Assembly (NCBI RefSeq): GCF_013363975.1
Contig: NZ_JABWGN010000007.1
Span: forward strand, 1 to 64,000
Length of the DNA stretch: 64,000 bases
Source of the DNA: Nonomuraea montanisoli
GTDB taxonomy: Bacteria > Actinomycetota > Actinomycetes > Streptosporangiales > Streptosporangiaceae
Direction: 5' to 3'
A program made the translations under genes and the position numbers. The notes beneath the pieces were generated by a model, which did not search any database, was not told the DNA's origin, and saw only the letters and a program-made list of their open reading frames with translations. Shown one piece after another: positions 17,338 through 24,846 of this stretch (position 1 is its first letter; every line of letters begins with the position of its first letter).

Positions 17338-17370
17338 AAGGGGCGTCCCCTGTTCGGGGCGCCCCTTCTT
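17338..17370 (+). terminator. Rho-independent-type terminator
   Basis: Stem AAGGGGCG(T)CCCC / GGGGCGCCCCTT with one bulged base and a short loop, followed by CTTGCTTG. It sits 16 bp after the lipoprotein stop. This is one of the clearest hairpins in the window. Confidence 0.75.
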
Positions 17371-17606
17371 GCTTGCTGTGTCTTCTTGCCGTGTCCACCC
17401 TGAAACACCCCATATCGCCATAAGTGCCGAAATTTACGAATATGGGGGCTGAGAAGTGCTGCTCATTCGCGCCCGGTGCGAAACATGACGCTGTCGTGAA
17501 GTCTGTCATGCTTGTTCATGGCGCGAATGAAGCGTTGAGTATAAATACATTGAATGTTCTGCTCGATCGGGGATGTGTGCGTATTACAAGCTGATGAGGG
17601 GTTCTT

Positions 17607-19280
17607 GTGACCGCAAGCCGATACCGCTCCATCTTCCATACGCGCCTCACCGCGGCCGACGCCTTCTCGGCGGCCCAGGGAGCGCTGCGTGGCTGGCTGA
17701 GGTCGAAGCAGCTCGATGTGGACGCCTTCGACCAGGGAAACGCCAGGCTCGGACCAGGGACGTTCCTGCTGCACAACTCGCGCAACACCCCGGACGGCAC
17801 GCAGACCAAGCGCTGGCAGCTCCGTGAGACGGGAGGCCCGGGCGCCTGGGTGAGCGCGCTGACCGTGCACGCTCCCGGCCGGGCGCCCGAGGCGGCGCGG
17901 ACCTGGTTCTGGCTGGACGTCGAGTTCATGCCCGCCGCACTCGACGAAGCCGAGTCCGGGCGCGGGCGCAAGGCCGCGGTCCCCAGGCTGATAGGCGAAT
18001 TACTCGACCAGGTCCCGGCGAACGACTCCCTGGCCACGCTCACGCGAACTCCGCGCCTCATCCGCCCGGACGACGTCGACGAGCTCATCGACGTGTTATG
18101 CGATCCGGACAGACGGCTGCCGACGATCGTGGCCACCGCCCATGCGAAGACGCCATTCGAGGAATGGCGGCGGACCGTCGAGACCGTGACGAAGAACACC
18201 GCCGGACTGGCCGGGCTCTATCTCCTTGATCCGTACGCCACCGAGCATTTCAACAAGGAGATCGGATCGTCCCATGGGGTATGGGGCGGAAGCATCCGCA
18301 CATTTCTTCCGGAGGTGGATCCGGCCGGCGCCGAGGACGCGGTGCGTCACCGTGTTCTTTCGGCGGCGCGGATCGAGTTGGACGTACGGCGCGCGGTCGG
18401 GTTGCTGTCCGGGCTTCCGCGGACCCTGAGCGCGGAGTCACGCCTGCCGGCGGCGCTCGCCGGCATCACTCGGACCCTCCTCCTGGAGGACACGCCCAAG
18501 CAGGCGCAGGCGCGCACGTCCGCGCCTGCCGAGATGAAGGAACTGCGCACCGAGAACGACCAGCTCCGGCGCAACCTCCACGCGGCGTTCGAGCTGATCG
18601 CCGAGGCCGCGCGCAACGAGGACCGGATAGCCGACCTCAACGAGCAGCTCCAGGCTCTGTCCGCCGAGTTCGACACCGTCAACCAGAAAGCGGTGCTGTT
18701 GGAGGATCAGGTCCGGGGGCTGCAACGACGGCTCGTCCACATCGGTCATGAGAAGGATGCCTTCGAGCCGCAGGAGCAGCGGACGATCCTGCCCGGCTCC
18801 TTCGCCGAGCTCCTGGACCGCATGGAGGAGCTGTCCAGGATCGTGTTCACCGGCGACATCGGCCTGCCCCTGGGCCTCGACGAGATGCCGAACGCCTCCT
18901 CCTGGGCCCAGACGACGTGGCAGGCGTTGCTGGCGCTGAACTCCTACGCCGACGCCCGCGCCGCCGACAGGTTCGCCGGGAGCTTCCTGCAGTGGTGCAA
19001 GGAGCCTCCTGTCGGCGAGTACGCCATCCCCGCGGGCAAGGTGGCCGCCGACGAGTCCGAGGCGGTGAAGAAGGACATGAGGATGCGGCGTCAGCACACC
19101 TTCCCCGTGCCGCCGAAGGTGGACGCGAAGGGCAGGCTCTTCATGGGGGCGCACATCCGGATCGGCGGCGGAGCCGGGATGCGCGCACCGAGGATGCACT
19201 ACCACGACGGGGTGAAAGCGGCAGGGCTGATCTGCGTGGGCTATATCGGGCCCCACCTGAAGGTGAAGAGCACCAACTGA
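17607..19280 (+). CDS. Solitary coiled-coil protein of unknown function
   Basis: 557 aa, not recognised. The N-terminal 280 residues form a globular domain (WFWLDVEFMPAAL, DDVDELIDVLCDPDRRLP, GLYLLDPYATEHFN). A Glu/Arg/Gln-rich coiled coil follows at about 305-385 (ELRTENDQLRRNL). A C-terminal domain has SFLQWCKEPP and a basic end (GRLFMGAHIRIGGG, MHYHDG). It has no signal peptide or TM helix. The gene stands alone behind an A/T-richer promoter region (17520-17600, including TATAAATA at 17539). The isolation, the low-GC upstream region and the coiled-coil architecture resemble single-gene defence or stress proteins, but this is a guess. Confidence 0.65.
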   Translation: MTASRYRSIFHTRLTAADAFSAAQGALRGWLRSKQLDVDAFDQGNARLGPGTFLLHNSRNTPDGTQTKRWQLRETGGPGAWVSALTVHAPGRAPEAARTWFWLDVEFMPAALDEAESGRGRKAAVPRLIGELLDQVPANDSLATLTRTPRLIRPDDVDELIDVLCDPDRRLPTIVATAHAKTPFEEWRRTVETVTKNTAGLAGLYLLDPYATEHFNKEIGSSHGVWGGSIRTFLPEVDPAGAEDAVRHRVLSAARIELDVRRAVGLLSGLPRTLSAESRLPAALAGITRTLLLEDTPKQAQARTSAPAEMKELRTENDQLRRNLHAAFELIAEAARNEDRIADLNEQLQALSAEFDTVNQKAVLLEDQVRGLQRRLVHIGHEKDAFEPQEQRTILPGSFAELLDRMEELSRIVFTGDIGLPLGLDEMPNASSWAQTTWQALLALNSYADARAADRFAGSFLQWCKEPPVGEYAIPAGKVAADESEAVKKDMRMRRQHTFPVPPKVDAKGRLFMGAHIRIGGGAGMRAPRMHYHDGVKAAGLICVGYIGPHLKVKSTN

Positions 19281-19297
19281 GGCGCCCAGCCGGGCTC

Positions 19298-20311
19298 TCA
19301 GCCGTGGGTGATGACGACCTTGCCGAAGCCGCCACCCGCCATGGAGTAGCGGTACGCCTCGTGGACGTCCTCGAACGGGAACACCCGGTCGATCGCGGGA
19401 CGCAGCCGGTGCGCGCTCATGACCCGGTTCACCTGGAGGAAGTGGGCCCGGCTGCCGGTCGCGACCGGGCGCACCACCGCGCCCGCGCCGAACAGGACCC
19501 CCGGGTCCACCGGCGCCGCCCCCGCGGGGCCGGACAGGCGGTAGCCGACGAACGCCACCTCGCCGCCGAGCGCCACCGAGCGCAGCGACTCCTCCAGCGG
19601 CCCCGCCGGGTCGACGACGCGGTCCGCGCCTCTGCCGTTCGTCAGGGCGCGGACCTCCTCCGACCACGACGGGTTCGCCCGGTAGTCGATCACCTCGTCG
19701 GCGCCCAGCTCGCGCAGCCGCGCGGCCTTGTCCGGCCCGGACGTCGTCACGATCACCCGGGCGCCGCCCGCCTTGGCGAACATCAGCGTGAACAGCGACA
19801 CGCCGCCCGATCCGAGCGTCAGCACGGTGTCGCCCGGCCGGGGCGCGCCGCCGGAGGTCAGCGCGTTCCACGCGGTCACGGCCGCCAGCGGCAGCGCCGC
19901 CGCCTCCTCGTACGACAGGTGCTCCGGGATGGGCACCACGCCGTCCTCGCCGAGCACCGCGTACTCGGTCAGCATGCCATTGATCATGGTGCCGAGCTGG
20001 GCGGCGTTCTCCAGCAGGAACGGCCCGTCCTGCCAGTGCGGGAACACGGTGGCCGCCACCCGGTCGCCCTGCTTGACCCGGGTGACGTCCGCGCCGACGG
20101 CCACCACCTCGCCCACGCCCTCGCAGCCGGGCACGATGCCGGGCGTGATCGGCAGCGGGTAGTCGCCGTTCAGCACCTGCAGGTCGCGAAAGCCCAGCCC
20201 GTTGGCGCGCATCCGCACCACGACCTGCCCGCGTCCCGGCGTGGGCTCGTCGTGGTCGGCGGTGGTCAGTCCGTCGAGCCCGCGCCCCGGCTCCAGGTGA
20301 TAGCTCCTCAT
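19298..20311 (-). CDS. Zinc-type alcohol dehydrogenase / quinone reductase (MDR)
   Basis: 337 aa. GroES-like N-terminal domain (GIVPGCEGVGEVVAVGADV, residues 60-80) and a Rossmann NAD(P) fold with VLTLGSGGVSLFTLMFAKAGGARVIVTT at about 165-190. The structural and catalytic cysteines of true alcohol dehydrogenases are absent. It therefore belongs with the zinc-free quinone oxidoreductase/enoyl reductase-like MDR proteins that reduce unsaturated carbonyls with NADPH. ATG preceded by GAGGAAGGA. Divergent XRE regulator 117 bp away probably controls it. Confidence 0.87.
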   Translation of the reverse strand: MRSYHLEPGRGLDGLTTADHDEPTPGRGQVVVRMRANGLGFRDLQVLNGDYPLPITPGIVPGCEGVGEVVAVGADVTRVKQGDRVAATVFPHWQDGPFLLENAAQLGTMINGMLTEYAVLGEDGVVPIPEHLSYEEAAALPLAAVTAWNALTSGGAPRPGDTVLTLGSGGVSLFTLMFAKAGGARVIVTTSGPDKAARLRELGADEVIDYRANPSWSEEVRALTNGRGADRVVDPAGPLEESLRSVALGGEVAFVGYRLSGPAGAAPVDPGVLFGAGAVVRPVATGSRAHFLQVNRVMSAHRLRPAIDRVFPFEDVHEAYRYSMAGGGFGKVVITHG

Positions 20312-20428
20312 CGCACATCCTTCCTCGCAATGTCTCCGATATATGGGGATCATCCGAACGAACGATGACATCGGGCAATTCCCTGGAAGGAATCGCCGGT
20401 TGTCGCACGAAGCCGATAGAACTTCCTG

Positions 20429-21256
20429 GTGAGCATCACCATGACCGAGCGGAGCGGCGTCGGCGGCGGTATCGGGGGCATCGGCGGCGAGCTGAAGCGC
20501 TGGCGCCACACGCGCCGCGTCAGCCAGCTCGAACTCGCCACGCTGGCCGGCACGACCCAGCGCCATCTGAGCTTCATCGAGAGCGGCCGCTCCCTGCCGG
20601 GGCGCGCCATCGTGATCCGGCTGGCCGAGTCGCTCCGCCTCACGCTGCGCGAGCGCAACGACCTGCTCACCGCGGCGGGCTACGCGCCGGTGTTCGCCGA
20701 GTCCGGCTTCGACGAGGCCGCCCTGCGTCCCGTGCGCGCGGCGCTGGAGCAGATCCTGGACGGCCACATGCCGTACCCGGCGCTGGTCATCGGGCCGTAC
20801 GGAGAGGTGGTGGCGGCGAACGCCGCCATCGAGGTCTTCACCGAGGACGCCGCGCCCGAGCTGCTCGAACCCCCGCTCAACATGCTGCGGCTGATGCTGC
20901 ACCCGCACGGCATGGGGCACCGCGTGCGCAACCTCCCGGAATGGGGCCGGCACGTCATCGAGAACCTCCGCGCCCGCTCCCGCCGCAGCCCCGACCCGCG
21001 CCTCGACGCCCTGATCGACGAGCTGGCCGGTTACGTGCCCCAGACCCCGCTCGGGCCCGACCACCTCGGCTTCGCGGTGCCCATGCGGCTGGCCTCGGCC
21101 GACGGGGAGCTGCGGCTGATCACGACGCTGACGTCGTTCGCCACGGCGACGGACGTCACGCTCGCCGAGCTGCGCCTGGAGGCGTTCCTGCCCGCCGACG
21201 ACGCCACAACAGACCTCCTGCGCGCCCGCGCCCGCCGCCATCGCGCGACCGAGTAG
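20429..21256 (+). CDS. XRE-family regulator with MmyB-like ligand domain
   Basis: 275 aa. Helix-turn-helix at about 20-75 (LKRWRHTRRVSQLELATLAGTTQRHLSFIESGR) followed by the PAS-like MmyB ligand-binding domain (YPALVIGPYGEVVAANAAIEVF; LPEWGRHVIENL). This is the actinobacterial class that controls a divergent oxidoreductase gene, and exactly such a gene (19298-20311) lies opposite. The start codon is either GTG 20429 or ATG 20441; neither has a strong ribosome site. Confidence 0.87.
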   Translation: MSITMTERSGVGGGIGGIGGELKRWRHTRRVSQLELATLAGTTQRHLSFIESGRSLPGRAIVIRLAESLRLTLRERNDLLTAAGYAPVFAESGFDEAALRPVRAALEQILDGHMPYPALVIGPYGEVVAANAAIEVFTEDAAPELLEPPLNMLRLMLHPHGMGHRVRNLPEWGRHVIENLRARSRRSPDPRLDALIDELAGYVPQTPLGPDHLGFAVPMRLASADGELRLITTLTSFATATDVTLAELRLEAFLPADDATTDLLRARARRHRATE

Positions 21257-21293
21257 CGGACCGACGACCGAGCAGCAACGAAACGGACCTTCG

Positions 21294-21779
21294 GTGGACT
21301 TCACCATCACGTACACGCCCGCGCCGGACGAGGTGGCGCGAGCCTTCGGACAGGGCCTCAGGCGGCAGCTCGGCGCGCTCCGCGTGGCGCTTCCGGCGAT
21401 CCTCGTCCTGCTGGGAGCGGCCTGCGCCGTGATGGGCGCCATCGGCCTGGCGGCGGGCATGTTCGCCGGGGCGGTCGTGTTCCCCGTCGCGCTGACGTGG
21501 GCGATCCGCCGGGTCGTGCGGCGGCAGCTCGCGTACCTCTGCGTCCCGACGACGCTCCGGCTGACCAGCGAGGGGTACGAGTGCCGGACCGACCAGTACA
21601 CGACCACCCTCAACTGGTCCATGTTCGGAAATATCGTGACCACGCCGGAGTTCTGGCTGTTCTTCATCGGCAAGCAGTGCACGGCCTTCCTCCCCAGGCG
21701 CGCCTTCGACGCCGACCAGCAGGCCGCACTCGACACCTTCTTCGCCGCCCGCCGCTCCTCGGGCACCTCGGTCACCTAA
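21294..21779 (+). CDS. YcxB-like membrane protein
   Basis: 161 aa with two adjacent TM helices (about 35-75) followed by a cytoplasmic PH-like domain (LRLTSEGYECRTDQYTTTLNWSMFGNIVTTPEFWLFFIGKQ). This is the pattern of YcxB-like proteins: membrane hairpin plus a fold that ends in a DFFAARR-like helix. GTG start at 21294, 37 bp after the XRE gene. Role unknown in all members. Confidence 0.7.
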   Translation: MDFTITYTPAPDEVARAFGQGLRRQLGALRVALPAILVLLGAACAVMGAIGLAAGMFAGAVVFPVALTWAIRRVVRRQLAYLCVPTTLRLTSEGYECRTDQYTTTLNWSMFGNIVTTPEFWLFFIGKQCTAFLPRRAFDADQQAALDTFFAARRSSGTSVT

Positions 21780-21815
21780 GATCGAAAACGTCGCCGGCAT
21801 CCGCAGGGAGAGCGC

Positions 21816-22688
21816 GTGAACCGCACCATCCGCACGATGGACGACGTCATGGAGATGCTGGAGCGGCTCTCGGCATCCGGCTCGGACCGTATGGACGCGC
21901 CGGTCGCCTCTGGCCTCGACGGTATGGAGACGTTGGACCGGCTCTTCGCCGCCGACTCCGACCGGTGGACCGCCGAAGCCTCGGCCTGGTGGGACGACTT
22001 CTACGCCGACCGCTCCCGACCGATCCCCTTCTTCACCACCAAGCCGGACGAGAGCCTCATCTCGTACGTCGAACGCGGTCTCCTCGGTGGCCCGGCCCCC
22101 GCTGGCAGCGCCGCCGCACCGCGCCGTGCCCGGACTCCCAGCCGTTCCCGGACTCCCGGCCGTGCCCTCGACCTGGGTTGCGGCCCCGGCCGCAACGCCC
22201 TCTACCTCGCCTCGCTCGGCTTCGAGGTGGACGCCGTGGACCTGTCCCCGGCCGCCGTCGGGTGGGCCCGGCAGCGCGCCGCGGAGACGGCCGCCGACGT
22301 CCGCTTCATCGTCGGCGACGCCTTCACCGCCGACCTCGCGCCGCACGGGTACGACCTGGTGTACGACTCCGGCTGCCTGCATCACCTGCCCCCGCACCGC
22401 CGGGTGAGCTACCTCGACCTGCTCGACCGGGTTCTGGCGCCCGGCGGCCACCTCGCCGTCGCCTGCTTCGCCGCCGGCGCCATGGGGTCGGAGCTTCCGG
22501 ACGAGGACTTCTACCGGGACGGACGCCTGCACGGCGGCCTGGCCTACACCCCGGAGTCCCTGCGCTTCATCTTCTCGGACCTCGCGGAGATCGAGATCCG
22601 CATGATGGAGGAGCAGCCGCCCGACGGCCCGTGCTTCGGCGTCCCGTTCCTCCTGGCCGCGCTCTTCAGCCGCCGGGCGGTGGGCTGA
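21816..22688 (+). CDS. Class I SAM-dependent methyltransferase
   Basis: 290 aa. SAM-binding motif I is ALDLGCGPGRNALYLASLG (residues about 118-136), motif II acidic residue in VDAVDLSP, and motif IV/post-I in YDLVYDSGCLHHLPPH. The N-terminal 90 residues contain a duplicated short segment (SDRMDAPVASGLDGMETL), probably a flexible extension. GTG start with CAGGGAGAG. Only 3 bp separate it from the next, small membrane protein gene. The acceptor cannot be predicted. Confidence 0.87.
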   Translation: MNRTIRTMDDVMEMLERLSASGSDRMDAPVASGLDGMETLDRLFAADSDRWTAEASAWWDDFYADRSRPIPFFTTKPDESLISYVERGLLGGPAPAGSAAAPRRARTPSRSRTPGRALDLGCGPGRNALYLASLGFEVDAVDLSPAAVGWARQRAAETAADVRFIVGDAFTADLAPHGYDLVYDSGCLHHLPPHRRVSYLDLLDRVLAPGGHLAVACFAAGAMGSELPDEDFYRDGRLHGGLAYTPESLRFIFSDLAEIEIRMMEEQPPDGPCFGVPFLLAALFSRRAVG

Positions 22689-22691
22689 GCC

Positions 22692-23117
22692 GTGCAGTCG
22701 GAGCCCATGCCCCGCGCGATCAAGGTCGTGCACTTCATCCTGACGCTGCAGACCTGTCTGTGGTTTCTGACCCTGGCGCTCTCCCTCGCGCTCGCCGTCG
22801 CGGGGGGCGGGGCAGCGTGGATCATGCCGGTCGTGGCCGCCGCGTGGGCGGCCGTCCAAGGGTGGGCGATGAAGCGCATGCCGGGGCGGCTCCGCAGCAC
22901 CCGGTGGATCCTGGTCGCGATCGAGGCCGCCCAGGTGGTCATGTTCCTGGCCCTCCGAGCGGCGGACGGCACGTTCGACTCGCCCGCCGCGCTCCTGGTG
23001 AACGTGTCCGAGGCCGTGGTGGCCGTCGTCCTGCTCCTGCTGCCGTCGGCGGGGCGCTGGTTCGACCGCCCCCGCGACGGCACTCACCTGACCGCGCCGC
23101 GCACCAGCGACGGGTAG
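22692..23117 (+). CDS. Four-TM small membrane protein
   Basis: 141 aa, four predicted TM helices (FILTLQTCLWFLTLALSLALAVAG, WIMPVVAAAWAAVQ, WILVAIEAAQVVMFLALRAAD, ALLVNVSEAVVAVVLLLLPS) and a short polar tail. Its start is 3 bp after the methyltransferase stop, and its end overlaps the convergent monooxygenase by 34 bp. No family recognised. Confidence 0.7.
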   Translation: MQSEPMPRAIKVVHFILTLQTCLWFLTLALSLALAVAGGGAAWIMPVVAAAWAAVQGWAMKRMPGRLRSTRWILVAIEAAQVVMFLALRAADGTFDSPAALLVNVSEAVVAVVLLLLPSAGRWFDRPRDGTHLTAPRTSDG

Positions 23118-24256
23118 TCCTTGAGCGTGATGTTGTCGGCGAAGTCGTCGGTCATCTTCATCATGAGCTTGAGCATGAAGCCCACCTTGAACGTCCAGTT
23201 GCGCATCCGGATGCGGGCCGCCGACGGGGGAGCCAGCCACGGCCCGGCGTTTCCCTTCTCCGAGACCTTGGCGTACTCGCGGAAGCCCTCCTCGTACCGC
23301 TGGAACGCCGCCCGGTGGTCGCCGCCGGCCACCGCCAGCTCGCCCGCCAGCACGTACGCCCCGACCAGCGCCAGCCCGGAGCCGAACCCGCCGAGCGTGT
23401 TGGCGTAGGCCGCGTCGCCCAGCAGCGCCACCCGGCCCTTGGAGTAGTGGTCGATCTTCACCCGGCTGATCGAGTCGAGGTAGAAGTCGCCGGTGCGGCG
23501 CACCGCGTCCAGGATCTCGGGCGTCCGCCAGCCCATCCCGGCGTACGCGTCGAGCACGACCCGCTTCATCTGCTCGGTGTCGTAGCGGTCGTAGTCGAGC
23601 TGAGGCGAGGCGAAGACGAAGAACACGGACGCCTTGGGGCCGCCCGCGGCGACCATCCGGCCAGGCTCGTTGTACATCTGCGCCTCGGTGCCGAACCGCT
23701 CGGGCACGTCGGCCAGGGCGTAGTAGTGGCCGAGGAACTCGACGTAGTCCGACTCGGGGCCGAAGGCCAGGCGGCGCACGTTCGAGTGGATGCCGTCGGC
23801 CCCGATCACCAGGTCGAACGTGCGCGGCGCGGACCGCTCGAAGGTCACGTGCACGCCGTCGGGGGTCTCGGTGAGCGAGGTGATCGAGTCGCCGAAGACG
23901 TACTCGCAGCCGACCGCCACGCTCTTCTCGTAGACCAGCCGCGCCAGGTCGCCGCGGTGGATCTCCAGCTCGCCGCCGGTGAACTCGCCGGGCAGGACCG
24001 CGACCGCCCGGCCGCGGGCGTCGACGAAGGTCTGGTCGGTGCCGCCGGTCTGGAGCCGCCGCACGTCGTCCAGGATGCCCATGCGGCGCAGGACGGTCAT
24101 GTGGGCGTCCCCCTTGAAGTCCACCGCCTGCCCGCCGGGACGCAGGGTGGGGGCCTTCTCGACGACGGTGACGCGGAAGCCGTAGCGGGCGAGCCAGTAA
24201 GCGAGGGCGGGGCCGCCGACGCTGGCACCGGAGATGAGGATGTTGGTGTTCTGCAT
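23084..24256 (-). CDS. FAD-dependent aromatic-type monooxygenase
   Basis: 390 aa. The FAD-binding GxGxxG-like element is ILISGASVGGPALAYWLARYGFRVTVVEK (5-33). The DG motif is VIGADGIHSNVR (about 165) and the second FAD motif is RVALLGDAAYANTLGGFGSGLAL (about 295). This is the group A flavoprotein hydroxylase layout (PHBH/TetX-like) that uses NAD(P)H to insert one oxygen. ATG at 24256; the longer frame upstream is unlikely. It may modify an antibiotic or aromatic metabolite. CTGTCA/TGACAG half-sites at 24280 and 24303 lie in its promoter region. Confidence 0.88.
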   Translation of the reverse strand: MQNTNILISGASVGGPALAYWLARYGFRVTVVEKAPTLRPGGQAVDFKGDAHMTVLRRMGILDDVRRLQTGGTDQTFVDARGRAVAVLPGEFTGGELEIHRGDLARLVYEKSVAVGCEYVFGDSITSLTETPDGVHVTFERSAPRTFDLVIGADGIHSNVRRLAFGPESDYVEFLGHYYALADVPERFGTEAQMYNEPGRMVAAGGPKASVFFVFASPQLDYDRYDTEQMKRVVLDAYAGMGWRTPEILDAVRRTGDFYLDSISRVKIDHYSKGRVALLGDAAYANTLGGFGSGLALVGAYVLAGELAVAGGDHRAAFQRYEEGFREYAKVSEKGNAGPWLAPPSAARIRMRNWTFKVGFMLKLMMKMTDDFADNITLKDYPSLVRGAVR

Positions 24257-24474
24257 GTCCACGACTTTCGCGGGACGCGCTGTCACCCTGAGCTCAACCG
24301 GCTGACAGTCGGCAACCGCACCCGACAGCACTGACAACGCGCCCCTCCCGCTTCCCGGCCGGCGGGGGCCCGTACACCGACTCGCGCCCCAGCCGGCCGA
24401 CGGGCGCCGCATCACCTGTCAGCGCGTCGCCCCTGCCTCCCACTCGGCTCCCACAGATCTGAGGAACAGCCGAG

Positions 24475-24760
24475 GTGTGCGCCCTTCAAGGCGGCTCGGG
24501 GGCACGCCCTCAAGGGGGCTGGAGAGCGCGACTCCGCAAGGACGGTTGGGGAGCGCGCCCCCTCAAGGCGGTTCGGAAGTGCGTCCCTCAAGGGGGCTGG
24601 GGAAGTGCGCCCTCAAGGGGGCTCGGGAGGGGGAACCCTCAAGGGGGCTCAGCGCGCGACTCCGCCGAGGCGGCTCGGGGGCGGGGCTCAGCCAGGGCGC
24701 CTGAGGAGCGTGACTCCGTGGGAGACCTGGAGAGCGTGACCCCGCAGGGGTGGCCAAAGG
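24475..24760. repeat. Degenerate intergenic tandem repeat, about 11 units
   Basis: A run of imperfect units of 24-27 bp. Each carries a core like GCCCTCAAGGGGGCT followed by CGGGG/GGGGA and GCG. The CCCTC-AA-GGGGG core can fold into a small hairpin. Later units drift (GACTCCGCAAGG, GACTCCGTGGG). The repeats fill the gap between the monooxygenase promoter and the end of the AfsR-type gene, and no reading frame is conserved across them. Confidence 0.75.
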
Positions 24761-24846
24761 GCGGCGTTTCGAGTCTTCAAGAGCGACGGGCGCTGCGGCG
24801 CTGCACCCCTCAAGACGCCCCGACCAAGCCGGACAGCATGGCCCGG

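Noticed and set aside
24475..24760. CRISPR array
   Set aside because: Units are contiguous and degenerate with no unique spacers, and there are no cas genes. It is a tandem repeat.
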